DNA from: Channallabes apus
Lineage: Eukaryota; Chordata; Actinopteri; Siluriformes; Clariidae
Assembly (NCBI GenBank): GCA_030522415.1
Contig: CM060124.1
Location: 21,137,754 to 21,201,753, forward strand
Direction of reading: 5' to 3'
Length of the DNA: 64,000 bases
Shown here one piece after another: positions 1 to 11,700 of this stretch. The notes beneath the pieces are model-generated. The model was not told the origin of the DNA and did no database searches. It saw nothing but the letters and a program-made list of their open reading frames with translations. The number at the start of each line of letters is the position of its first letter. The stretch's first letter is position 1. The position numbers and the translations under genes were made by a program.

Positions 1-43
1 TTCTGAGAACTTCTGGTACATTTTCATCTTATTTTTATTTTAT

Positions 44-733
44 TTATTTTTTAAGTTGGTGGTCACAAACTTTTATTTGGTCATTATAATCCCCCTGACA
101 TGTGTTCTTTGTTCTAGCCCAGCAAAGTGTTAATACTTGCCATGGAATTCGATTTCTTTTCAACAGATGGCCGGTGCTTTGACTGTCTGAACAAAAAACT
201 TGTTCGAAAATGGGCACTGGCTCTTCTGAACTAGCTCCAGACACACAGTCGTTCCACACCCCCGTAACCATGTCCGAGCCCTCTGGAAATGTGGTATCAA
301 GAACAAGACACTTTCCGCACTTGGGCCTGAATCGATTCAGATATGGAAACCAAACCTGAGAATGAGTTGTACCTACTGTGAGAATGCTTTTAGAGATCCA
401 GTCCCATTTAGGGGACATTGTGCCCTAACACGAGTGCATAGATGGTGCTCATTTATCACTAAAACAGTTGCTGTTCATTGATTTTCAGTTTCATCCTGGT
501 GATTAATATGTAGTTGTTTTTGGCGAAAAACATTCGTTAGAAAATATTGCAGATTGTTCATGAGTGTCATTAGGACACGCCTGGGTTCGTCTCACTGTGG
601 TCTCCTGATCCCCAAGGGGATTTTTCTCCTTTCCCTTAAAAGTTGTTGACTTGACTTGTTTGTTTTTGCCATGTTTTGAAGGTGGGTCTCTCAAGTATTT
701 ATTTATGCACCGCTGATCTTCAAGCTGCTCCAT
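44..733 (-). other. Possible coding remnant, two minus-strand open frames, unidentified
   Basis: Reading right to left, an ATG in good context lies at about 733 and opens 76 codons (503-733). About 85 bases further on, another frame opens for 124 codons (44-418). The second frame has a CGKC cysteine pair and acidic, serine-rich stretches that look more protein-like than background. A TATATATAAA string lies about 50 bases upstream of the first ATG (near 783-792). I do not recognise a family and see no clean splice pair joining the frames. It could be a decayed transposon ORF or the edge of a gene that continues past the left end. Confidence 0.2.
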
Positions 734-2590
734 TTTGCTTTTGTGTTCGAGCTGACTCTGGGTTGAGGATTTTTTTGGTTTTATATATAAACTCCTCTGT
801 AGCGTCTTGACACCCGTACCTTTTCATACATTTTCTCAGAATTATAAATAAGCCCTAGGTATCTGTTCTAATGAAAATGCATTCAGAGCGCGACACATGC
901 CAGGAAGACGTGTCTGATTTTGCATATCATGCATATTCATGCAGATTAACTGGAGTGTAAATGTGTAGAGATATTCCTGGGCCATTTTTAGTAGTTTCTA
1001 TGCAATTACAACTTATTACTCAACATGTAATATTATTATTTTTATTTAATTTATTTACTTTAAATGTAGCAGCTTTTAGCAGTTAGAACGTAACTAAAAT
1101 AAAAACATAATGCTCTGTGTTGGGAGAGGAGTCTGGTTAAAGTGTTCGCTTTGTCTTTGCACTCTACTGGATTAAGAGGATCTGTTAATGTTTATACGTA
1201 CTTCTCGCTGCTTTGCATTATTTTTGAGTATATGGAAGTGGTTTTTGTTCTGAAAGACATGTCTGTGCATTACTAAGCTGTTAGAGTATTTTCTGCCTCT
1301 CCAGCTCTGTTTTCATAGAGACCACCCACTAGTCATGAATATTCATAAGCAAACAAGTAATGGTTTATTCATATTCATTACCTGACTAACACACAAGTTA
1401 ACTGGAAATCCATATAGTATCTGTAAAAAATAAAAAAGTACAGCACATTAACGTTCATCAACGAAGATGAATCGATTGATCTTCCAGTTACCAGAATTGT
1501 CTGGTTTTCAGTTTGATCGGCTCTGACCGGTGACCGGCCTCAGATATAAACGGTTCTTTACCGAGTGACGCAACAGAATTTTTGTGCCGTTACATTAACA
1601 AAAATCATGCGTGTTAAGTCTCAGGTTTGCCTTTTTTCTTCAATCTCAGTCTCAAACCCACTTGTGATTTCTATCTGTCTAAATCATGCACACGTATTTA
1701 AAATGAGAGTAGACGCATTTTACAGGTTAAAATGAAAACACGCACTATATTATTCAACAGAGTTAACACCCAGTGAGCTACTTTAAAGTAGTAACGGAAA
1801 GAATGTTAATTTGGTGCTCTGGGTACCAACATCTGACTAAAATAACAAAAACATAATGAGCTCTGGGTTCATATTCGCTTTAAATTAAGTGGGTTTGGCA
1901 GAGATTGCAGGAGTTCACTGTCTCATTGGAATTGGCGGGAAATTTCCAACATGTGTGTTACACGCTGGCTCCGACACGCCCTACATCATTGTGCCCAAAT
2001 TTCCTGCCTTCTACATTTCTCAACAAAGAGCTGCTGGTATTACAATGGAGATCGTAACAGCCAGAGCTTTACAGAACGAGGCTTACTGTATCAGAGTTAA
2101 ACACCAGGGCTGACCCAGAATAAGTCAGATGACCTCGTCTCTAGTGTTTTATCATCTAGTAAAGTGTTTCCTGCACGTGATTGGTTTCTGATTTCTAACG
2201 CTATCGTTGCTGATGCTGGGCTGTTTATTTATTTATCTATCATCTCATGTCTCACAACTGGAAAAGGCAACGCGCTTGGAGATAGTCATCAACTCCGACT
2301 TCTATCTATTAGTGTTTTTAAAAATAGAGCCAAAAACAGACAGTTGTATCTGTCATGGTCAGTTTCTTCATGTAGGAATATATTTGGCTGTGAGCTATAA
2401 ATAGGCACAGGAAGTTTCTTCATCTTTCTCCGGTTCTGTAGCAAATGCATGTTAACAAATTTCACACCAGGACTATGTTTAACCAGGAATGATAATTCAT
2501 CTACATAGATATTCTGAGAGTGTCATGAAGTCCACTCGCTCTCCAGATCCTATTAAGAGCCGTAATCCGCTTTTTTTAAGGAGTTTATTA
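734..2590. other. Non-coding region upstream of pou2f1
   Basis: No gene is recognised here. The stretch is AT-rich and has several POU-like motifs: a TTTGCATAT and ATGCATATTCATGC cluster at about 918-942, and the perfect palindrome ATGAATATTCAT at 1335-1346. An E2F-like TTGGCGGGAAA lies at 1932-1942. A 74-codon open frame at 1889-2113 starts with GTG, resembles no family I know, and is probably chance. Confidence 0.4.
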
Positions 2591-2601
2591 ATGCATCGCA
2601 G

Positions 2602-3366
2602 GTAGGGATGCTCAATTCGATTAATTTTCCCAACCGACAACCGCCGTTCATTAACCGAACGTTAACCGTTAACTGATCCGATTAGAATTAAATGAAAATA
2701 GAACTGAGGAGTGTCTGATTAAATATACAAAAAATTTTTTTCAGTTTTTATTTTACCATGTGCGAACAACAGCACACAGAACATATCAAGAACAGAATCT
2801 GGATTCACACATCGTCAAATTTTCATGCACCTGCAGCGTTTCCGACAACAGAGAAAAACTAAGTAATATAAATAAAAAGAAAAAAATAAATAGGCCTGCA
2901 CTAAATATTTTTTACTTAAATAACAAATTAAGATTACAAAACGAAAACACGCTGAAATACCTTTTGAAGCTTGCCTCAGGTAGGCAAATTTTTTTCATAC
3001 ATTGGCTACTAAGTTTTTTAGGTTAAAAAAAAAATAGTAGGCCTGCCTCAAACCACAAACTGTCTAGTTTTTATTTTTTAAAAATCCCCACCAAAAGTGA
3101 TAGCACACCATTCCCGATCGAGCCGAACGAAATGGTGTAACATACGTGAGGGTCGTCTCAAAGCTGCGGGGCGAGAAACGGTCCAAAATTTTAGGTGGAA
3201 GAATAATAAATGGATTTCGGGGGCATTTCTGGGGAGGAGTAATAAGTGCGCCTAGGCATACTTAATTAAAAAAAATATATATATAAAAAACATTTTAAAC
3301 CGTTTAACTGATTAATAATCGGTCAAAATTCCTTCTTTCGGTTAAACGGTTAATAAGAGTATCCCT
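2602..3366. mobile_element. hAT-type non-autonomous DNA transposon
   Basis: The terminal inverted repeats read TAGGGATGCTC on the left and, reverse-complemented, AAGGGATACTC on the right. Subterminal inverted motifs related to TTAACCGTTTAACCG follow. The flanks carry a near-perfect 8-bp target duplication, CATCGCAG (2594-2601) and TATCGCAG (3367-3374), typical of the hAT superfamily. No transposase is visible inside, so it is a MITE-like copy. Confidence 0.7.
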
Positions 3367-3374
3367 TATCGCAG

Positions 3375-4200
3375 GGATTCCTGCAAACGTTTATTAGTTG
3401 GGTTCTAAGGAAGAATCCACGAACGGCTGAGGGCGTGAACTCTGAACCACGACTTTGGTAATGCAAGAATACAGTCGACATAAGATTCAATAAACACTTT
3501 ATTTTCTGCAAAGCTCTGGTTTGTTTTAGGGAATTAAATTTTAGACCTTTTTTAAAATTTCGACTGTTTATTCACGAACTGATTGAATTAAGTGGGAGGG
3601 GAACTGAATTGCATAATCAATTTAAATGCACAGATCTAATTATTCAGATTTCCAACAGAAATAAACATAGGGGTTTAATGGTTCAGGTGAAGGTCATTGA
3701 TCAGGCTTGAGCAGCGTCACGTTGCAGTTTACTCTAAACAGTTAAAACTGTCACAATAAACAATAACAAGTCCAGTTAGACTGTACCATTAAATGTTTTT
3801 TTTTATTTATTTATTTTTTATTCTGAGAAAATACATGACTGTTTACGGTTTGAAATGCAAGACAAGTTCTTTCATCGTGGATTTTTTGTAAATCTTGTCA
3901 CTTAAAACCCCCCTTTTAATAGACGCAAGTCACAACTGCCACCTTGTTTTGAACATGCTTGCACAAAAGTGTCACAGACAGTCATAAAATTAACCGACTT
4001 TGATGGAGTGCCCAAAAACTCCACTTTCCTCAAGGCGAAACCGCCTGCTTGTGTGTTCAGGAGAGCTGCTTCGCTGCAGGCGATTCTTCGAGTGGTGTGA
4101 GCAGCTGTGCGAGCACCCCACAACAAGTAGCAAGGAGAGATGAACAGCAGCAAAAAACACTACATTTTACTATTATTTTTTAAATATACAGAAACTCAGC
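3375..4200. other. AT-rich intergenic stretch, nothing recognised
   Basis: No exon-like frame, RNA gene or clear element end was found. The minus-strand frame at 3902-4153 has no family resemblance and no splice context. Confidence 0.4.
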
Positions 4201-4212
4201 TATAATAATGTC

Positions 4213-4460
4213 GTGCCTAAATGGTTGTTAGAAACAGCAAAAAAGTTACTATGTGGCTTAACGAACAAAAAAAAAAACATTCCTCTAAAACTGCTCAGGG
4301 ACTGGGCTGAAAATGGGACCCCAAAAAAAGTTCTTCAGGAAGCCTGGAGAACTATTCCTCAAGAAAACATTAGAAATACTAGAAAGTCTGTCTCTTTGGA
4401 TGCAAAATATGAAAAAAGACTGCTGCTGGGCAGATGGATAAAGCCCATGTTATAACAGCG
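4213..4460 (+). pseudogene. Degenerate Tc1-like transposase C-terminal piece
   Basis: An 80-codon frame contains a stretch like QEAWRTIPQENIRN. This resembles the C-terminal region of Tc1-type transposases, where a W.xIP.E pattern precedes the end of the protein. No catalytic DDE segment and no terminal repeats could be assigned. It is a fossil fragment, placed by weak similarity only. Confidence 0.35.
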
Positions 4461-5239
4461 GAAATGAACAGATGCTTTTCATAGCATCGTTTGCTGTGTC
4501 GTCACTAAGTTTCCTTAGTTATATATATATTTTTCTGTTTACACGTCCCTGAGAAAGGATTTGTTAAGACATTTCTGCCTGAAAATAAAGTGCAGCGGAA
4601 ATCTGGCAAAGTAAACGTGCCCGGCCAGCCTCGACAGGAAGCAGCTTATGAAATCCGATCACAAGCTGTTACCCAATACCTAATGCCAGGTATCTGATCG
4701 CTCGGGGTGCGTGATATGATGGCAGATGTGAACAGAGCCAAAGGCACACAAAATGAGGGCTATACCAAAAGTAAAGCAAACGTGGTTATGAATTTCTTTT
4801 ATTATTATTATTATTAAATAACCTCGGGTGTTCTAATTGTAGAGTAAGTCTACTCAACATTGTCTCCCTCACGAGCGATGCGTTTACACCATCGTTGAAC
4901 GCGGCTTTCTGCGCTGCAGAATGTTTACAGAGACCAGCGCTGAAGATGCAACGTGCAGGAGAGCGACAACTACGACAAAGGCGAATTTCAAATAGGATTC
5001 GAAAGTCGGGTTTAACGAAGATCTCCGTCATAGGCGATGATACGTTTAAGCCATGTTAATTCGTAACTTTGTGTACATGTGCAATTTAAATGATGATGAT
5101 AAAACGTATGCCCATTTGTTCATTACTTTTGGTCCAGCCCTCATAGAAAGCACTCGATTTTATTCTCCTGAGAAAAGCAGGATTTGGAGATATCTGTTTT
5201 GTAATAGTCTTCTGTGACTATATACGCAATAACGGCCAT

Positions 5240-5700
5240 AACATTAGCACCCCCACCAGGTCAGTTGATTATCAACTATAAAACAAAAAGAGTTAATAAA
5301 TAAATAAATCCAACAGTGGTGGCCACACACACTGGCTCCATCATGCAAAGAGCTAAAGGCTGCAGACCCCGCCTCCAAACTCCTCAGATCCCAATCTGAT
5401 CGAGCATTCATGGGATGCGCCAGATAGTCGAGTCTGCACCCAAACAGCATGTAGCACCTGAAGGATTCGCCGGTGACAAACACCAGAACACACATACCTA
5501 CACCCAGAGGTCCTGTGGTGCCCTGCCCCGTGGTGCGAGAGATACTGTTTTTGGTTTCAATGTTAATTGTTTTAAAATTATGGCTGTAGTTTATAAAGGC
5601 ACAAGTGTGCTTGTAAAATATAAACATGTTATAAAATGTTCTATATATGTAAAGTGCTTATACCTCAATTAGCCATAACATTAAAATCTGCTGTGTTAAA
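5240..5700 (+). mobile_element. Decayed Tc1-like transposon fragment
   Basis: The stretch at about 5380-5440 translates to something like SSDPNLIEHSWDAP. This is a worn version of the Tc1 hallmark [12 protein letters not shown], which holds the third catalytic acid. The following bases (about 5505-5560) match the 3' part of Tc1-like transposases of the AGAGGTCYTGTGG type. The end GCCATAACATTAAAA (near 5672) is the terminal motif also seen at 27540. Reading frames are broken throughout. Confidence 0.5.
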
Positions 5701-6185
5701 TTGTATAGGTCTCCCCTAGGTGCTACATGACCATTGTGACACAGTCCCACATATTCCACTAGTAATATGAAGTGTCCCAATCAGAACAGTCCGATCTGAT
5801 CCGGCCCAATCAGAATTAATAAAAAAAAATAAAAATATTTAACTGGATTGTGAGAGACTGTAAAACACAAGACGTTCAGAATTTGATTTTATTTGAAATA
5901 TTAGCCATGTAGACACATCGATCCAAATATTTATTTTTAATTATAAAAAATATATTGTTTCTTCACGTTTATGTAACATTATATGGCTTGATTAATTTCC
6001 AGGAGGTTTCACTTCCATCCTCGAGCAGTAAACTCAGAACAAACTATTTCTCTGATTAGCCTCTTTTTACACACTACAAAGCATTGAAACAACCAGTTTA
6101 ACGAGTGGGATTTAGTGGAAAAGATGAGAACGCACGTCTCGCCGGATCGTCTGTTTAAACAGTTAACTTGTAACTTCTCTATTTT
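5701..6185. other. Intergenic stretch, nothing recognised
   Basis: AT-rich sequence with simple A/T runs and no supported exon or element boundary. Confidence 0.35.
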
Positions 6186-6189
6186 CAGA

Positions 6190-6600
6190 GAATGAAATCA
6201 AGTTGTTAGCAGCAGATGCTTTAAGTCCTGAGGTGGGGTCTCCACGGGCCAGACTGGTTTTGTCATGTAAATCCCACAGACGTTTATCACACACGGACCC
6301 GGAGACTCCAGAGGCCGAGTGAACACCTTGAACTCTTTGTCATGTTCATTACATGTATGTTTCTTAACAAATGGTTGCAGTGTCTTGGAATGTCGTCCTG
6401 CTGAAAGAGGCCGTTGCATTTAGGCGATATTTAGGCCGTTGTTGTGAAGGGGCGTACTTGTTCTGCAACGGTGTATACATTCGTGTCAAAGTAACATCCA
6501 TATGAATGGCAGGACCCAAGGTTTCCCAAAACGTTAGCCACAGCATCATATTTACTGTATTGTTCACCTGGGGTCCTTCATCTCCCCAAGTTCACTATGT
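6190..6600 (-). pseudogene. Decayed Tc1-like transposase fragment
   Basis: On the minus strand, 6600 down to about 6470 reads TLGPAIHMDVTLTRMYTP. This corresponds to the central catalytic region of fish Tc1-like transposases, after the VMLW.MF block. Further down, to about 6195, lies a piece matching the C-terminal third of the same family (KFKVFTRPLESP, worn from a FEVLTWPPNSP-type segment). Two frames are needed to read it, so it is frameshifted. It is related to the fragments at 5240 and 27540. Confidence 0.55.
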
Positions 6601-7494
6601 GAATCGTACACTTAATCACTTAATCGTACACATGATGTGATTTAATCAGGCCACCTTCTACCATTTGATCTGCAAGTCCAATGAATCTGTCATTTGCCCA
6701 AGATCTTCGTAGCAGATTGTTCCTGCTTAACTTTTTGAGAACCGACTCTTCACTTTGCTGCCTAATTTGTCCCATCATGGCCTCATAACAAGAGACGAAG
6801 GAATACACAAATATAAACTGCTGGAAGTAGACGCAGGGATTTATTTCAGTGCTTTTGTGGCGATCTCAGGATATTTAGATTTGACTGTAATCTAGACAGT
6901 CAATAGAATTGAAGTTGTCTCAATCATACTTTTATCTGTTATTAAGTGCTGACTCGGAGCTGTTGCTTTAAAAAAAAAAAAGTATAAATAATTCAGGGAT
7001 GTCCAGCATTTTATTTTATTTCTTCTTCTTTTTTCTTTTTTTGATGGGATTTTTTTTGTTTGTGGTCTCAGTCTCTTCTGCTGTCTCACCAATGGGTGTG
7101 TTCCCCCTCCCACCCCCTTTTTTTTTTTATTTTTTTTTTTAAAGAATTTCTGCAGAGCCATTTTTTAAATATATATAAGTGTGTGTGTGTGTGTATATAT
7201 ATATGTATATATATATATAGATAGATAGATAGATGTATTTTTTTTATTTTATTTTTTAAAACATTTTTAGCTAGCGTTAGCTTGCAACATTAACTTCATT
7301 TATCACACATCAAAACCGATAGGGAGAGAAGTGTGGGGGGAAAAACGCAAGTGAATAAGAATTTGATAATTTAAAAAAATAATAATAACGCCATTCTGAC
7401 ATCACAATCATCAAATCCGTTTTGTTTTTATTTTCTTTCTATTTTTTTTTGTTGTTTTCTACACTCATTGGTATGTTTACATTATCGTTGTGAT
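6601..7494. other. Intergenic AT-rich stretch with simple repeats
   Basis: Contains poly-T/poly-A runs and a (GT)n/(TA)n/(GATA)n microsatellite tract at about 7179-7232. No gene supported. Confidence 0.45.
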
Positions 7495-7720
7495 CTTAGT
7501 AGTTCTTGTCTTCTATCAAGGGAATTACAATGATTTCACTGACTTTTTGATAAGTTGATATTGGGGACGGGAATCACCGGTCACCTCCCATATCATCAAG
7601 ATACCTCCGTGCCGATTGCGATTCTGTAAGTATCAGGATTTTAATAAATATCCCAATTTCAACCCTGATTTTGTTACAAATTAATGTTCGAAGCCCAATG
7701 GTTGGGGATCACCGATGTAA
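7495..7720. repeat. Dispersed repeat, copy 1 of a pair
   Basis: The stretch around 7561-7660 (GGGAATCACCGGTCA, then ATCAAGATACCTCCGTGCCGA) is clearly related to 11315-11420 (GGGACTCGCCAGTCA, then ATCAAGGTACCTCTGTGCCGA). Together they define a decayed dispersed repeat. The ends are not resolved, and class assignment to a DNA transposon is a guess. Confidence 0.45.
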
Positions 7721-8260
7721 AGCACTTGTTCAGCAGCATGTCTCTGTTTTTAGGACTTTTTCACAGGTTGAGGTTTTGAATCATTTATAAAGATCCCTTA
7801 AATTATTAAAACCATAAATTATTAGGGATTTTTTTCCCCCAGCAGGTAGATAAACACGGGTGTGTCCTTTAAAGCCTGAGAGTAATATAATTTGATGAAG
7901 TGAGGGTGTAATATATGCACCCTTGCGCTTGCAGAGGTGGTGTGATGTTTCATGTCATGTGTAAGCAGGTAGAGTGACGTCCTAAATTTTTCATACTGCC
8001 CTAATTTACATGTCATCTGAAATTGAACACCTGCTGGAAATGTCTAGCTCAACTGGAGATGATTTAATAATTTTAACTTTATCAATTACCCCCCCCCCCC
8101 ATTTTACATAGTGTATGTAAAATGTATTCTTCTATTTGTTTGTGTTGTTTTGAGACTTTGTGGTGATTTAGTCAGGAAATACATTTCTCTGATGTGTGAA
8201 GGCTGAGATTATATTATATGGGGGGGGGGGTTGAGTTGATATTTCTCACTTTGTTCTTAA
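7721..8260. other. Intergenic stretch upstream of pou2f1, nothing recognised
   Basis: Contains a C-run (about 8090) and a G-run (about 8221). No coding or element evidence. Confidence 0.35.
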
Positions 8261-8562
8261 TTAAAACAGGCGCACACTGGCTGTAATTGGGCTTTTACTT
8301 CTCCCTCACTGCCGTGCGTGCCTTACCCAAGAAGCTATCCAATTAATATGCAAATGAACCGATAAATATTTATGAGCGTTTTTGAATTATGCAGAAAGCT
8401 TCCTGAGATCTATCTCTCTCTCTCTGCGTGTGTGAGAGTGTGTGTGTGTGTGTGTGTGAAATGTTTGGCTTGTAGGACTTCAAAGCTTGCTCCCAGCTAA
8501 CGAGGGACAGGGCACAGTATTTGCATAAGGCTTTAATCAGCTGAATACTGATTACGTTTCAT
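8261..8562 (+). promoter_or_regulatory. Candidate pou2f1 promoter/5' regulatory region with two octamers
   Basis: A relatively complex stretch just upstream of the first coding exon carries two perfect octamer sites of the Oct-1 consensus: ATGCAAAT at 8348-8355 and its reverse complement ATTTGCAT at 8519-8526. A (CT)n/(GT)n tract lies between them (about 8411-8458). POU2F1 binds exactly this motif, so autoregulation is possible. Octamers also occur elsewhere in this AT-rich window (about 31510, 38943, 39787, 55300, 59472), so the motif alone proves little. Confidence 0.35.
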
Positions 8563-8775
8563 TATGGATGCTATTCTCCCAGTCGCGGTCTTTTGTTTCA
8601 GTGCGGTGAGCTGCGAGAGAACTCTTCACTTCACACCCCTCGCTGTAACTGTCAGTATTACATTTGTACAGGAGCTACCGGTGGACCTCCGCAGGTTTTT
8701 ATTTTACTTTATTTCCTTTTTTTTTTTGCTTTTCATTACGTGCAGCTTCTTTCCGACACCTGATCAAATCAGTTC

Positions 8776-8796
8776 ATGCTAGATGGACTTGAGTGA
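8776..8796 (+). other. Short uORF overlapping the pou2f1 start codon
   Basis: An ATG at 8776 opens a 6-codon frame ending in TGA at 8794-8796. It spans the ATG chosen for pou2f1 at 8783-8785 in a different frame. Both ATGs have T at -3, a weak context, although the main one has G at +4. If the exon starts upstream of 8776, ribosomes could be diverted past the main start. Confidence 0.35.
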
Positions 8797-11700
8797 TTCT
8801 GGTGAGTACGTAGTCCTCTACGTGTATTCGTTTCTCTTGTTTTTGTACCCAGCGAGGGGAAGGGGGGAAAAAAAAGTCCTGAAGTTTCCATGTGTGTGAA
8901 AAAGGGCTCAGGAGGTTATGGAAATTAGTTAGCTATTATTATTTAACCGTAACTACTTTTTTTTTCTGGATTCGAGTTCTGTCAAATTGGTAGGCCTGTG
9001 ATTTAATCCAACCAGGTAAAGGCATGGAGGGAGGAGTGTGTTGCATTTTAAGTAGAAAAATGCAGATTTCATTTCGATTTCAAAACTTGACGCCGGCTGA
9101 GTATGCTTAACTCGGTAACCACAGCTTTTTGTTTTTTTTAAACAAAGTGATTACAGTGTTTCAAGTAGGATTGGAAGAGTGGTGAGTCTGGCACAAAAAG
9201 CTGCGTGTGATTCTGGAGGTCAAATCCAAGGCAGCAGCAGCAGCGCACTTAGAGATGAGGCTCGGTGGTCAGTTTTGGGTCAAGTCGACCAAGATTTCAT
9301 CACTCATAGATAAACTGCCATGAAGAATGAATCCCAAAGTAAAAGCTCTCAAGCAGTTGTCTTAGTGTGAATTTGTTTCATTTTTGTCTAACGCATATAT
9401 ATAACGTGTGTGTGTGTGTGTGTGTCTCCTTTCTTCTCCAGCTGCTCAAACAAACGGGCCGGACTCGCAGCAGAAACCAAACGGACAAGCAACAAGTGCA
9501 ATCAGCAACATGCAGGCACAGGCCTTGCTCCAGCAGGTAATTAAAAACAGTATATATAAATTCCAGTGTTAACATTCTCATGCAGAAAAATTCTATTTGG
9601 TTCCAGTCACCTTCTTGTCTCTTCCTCTAATTCATTATTCGGGAGCCAGAACGTAAATTAAAGCACTGCCTCTCTATTCTCATGGTACTAAAAAAAAATT
9701 CCTTCCTTCTCCGTGGAGACAAGTCCGTACAATTTATTAAGAGAACTGCCTCTAGGGGTCGCTGTTGAGCTTAGTGGTGGACTAGCTCTGTCTAATTTTC
9801 AAATTTACTACTGGGCTGCACATATTCAAAAATAAAATGTTTGGATAAACTCCTCTGAATCCCCATGGTGCAAATTAGTTACTGTGTTGTAAACCATCCT
9901 GTATATTAACTCTGCACTTCATTTCCAATCAAACCTGCTCAATACACTGATAACCCAGTGGCACTTATTACACTTCATATAGCAGTTAATGGACATGACT
10001 TCAACTGTACCCAAAAAGATTTGGTATCAGTTTAGACGGCACTTTAAATTTTGTTTCCAATGAGTCCATTGCATTAAAATCAATTGTTTCCGCCATCACT
10101 TCTAGAGTCATTTATCATTTGTATGAAGATGGAGTATTTAAAAGTTTTTAGTCTGTCCTCGGAGTGTGAGCCGCCTGCACCTCCTTTCTTTCGTTACCTG
10201 CAAGTTCGCGATTTTTGTATCCAAGTGTTTTCCCAATTATCCTTCTATGCTTCCCAAGCAGCCCTGGGAAAGTCTCATCACATTTAATCCAGATCAGCGA
10301 GGTGTGATATCAAGAGTATATCACTTTATTTTCTCTTTTAAAGATTATTAGATTATTCCAAATCAAGGAAATATTTCCTGATGTTGAGGACAGATGTAAC
10401 AGGTGCCACGCCTCTCCCTGTAATTTAAGTCACATGTTGTTTTTGGACAGGTTTTTTTTCCAATCTCATGTCCACTATACTTTGGGTACAGTTGAAGTCA
10501 TGTCCATTAACTGCTATATTTGGAATTACAGATGATTCAGTTCCATTGAGGTCTGGACATAAAGATGTTTTCGCCTTCTCGTCTTTGTTGGCCAGACGTT
10601 CAATACTGTTAACGTTGGAAGGCCGTTAAGTGTCCCTCAATATCTCAGTGGATTAAAAATATCATTTTGTTCCTTAAGCTAGAGAAGATAAATATACACT
10701 GAGAGGTTCTACTAATGTTTTTTTTTTTTTTTTTTTTTTTTTTTTCACATTTTATTTTGCAAACTTACACTCCGATGCATAATCCTTCAGTTTGAGCAGG
10801 GGTGTGGGTGTAGGTTTTAGGGTATGTTCAGGGTGGGTGGGGATTTTTTTTCTTTTTCTTTTCATTTGATCTATATTAGTAATAATAATAGATTTAATTA
10901 ATTGTTTTTGATATGTTTGTTTGACAATTGTTCAATAATGTTGAAATAAAAAAAGAGGGAGAGAGAGAGAGAGAAGTGCCTCTGCCTCTGAAACGAGCTC
11001 ACACGATCAGGGAGGTATGTTAATTAAACTGCTGCTGCAGTCGGTCCAAAAGCAGGTGGAGGAGGATATGCAAATCTATGCAGAATATATTTACACTGTA
11101 TAATGTCCTCATTTTAAATAATGCGAGTAGAACGACTACAGGCAGCTTGATTTACATGCACCACCCAGTCATGTATACTTTTTTTTTTTTTTTAAACTCT
11201 TCAAACTTCCATACTTAGACGTATTGTTTTCCGACATAATCATAAAATCAGGTTTTTTTTTTGTGTCCTTAATATTTTTCTATGCTCATTAGAGGACTAC
11301 AGTGATTTCAGATATGTAAATAGCAGGGACTCGCCAGTCATATCAAGGTACCTCTGTGCCGAGTCGATTTAAAAATTCTATAAATATCCAGATTTTATAT
11401 TGCATTTCCCCACCCGATTTTGTTAGTTTTAAACCTTAAAAAAATGTATTTATTTATAATTTAACAGTTAATTAAATGTACTATAGATCGTTTCTTTCTT
11501 AACATTTTTCTCATGTAAAAACCGAGCGCAGCATTTAAACAATACCAACTAACTTCACATACAAGAGTATAACATTTAACTTAACCAAAAATAGAAAAAA
11601 AACATTACTGAAAAAGCAAGGTGGATATCTGTCGTCCACCATGATGATAATTATTCTAAACAAATTTTACAAATCATTCACTCCTACCGCGGGGGTGTGT

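Noticed and set aside
1889..2113. 74-codon plus frame
   Set aside because: Starts with GTG, has no splice context and no family resemblance.
8564..8782. 72-codon plus frame before the pou2f1 start
   Set aside because: Ends at 8782 just before the chosen ATG and is out of frame with exon 2. Its F-rich tail comes from a T-run, so it is not a pou2f1 N-terminus.
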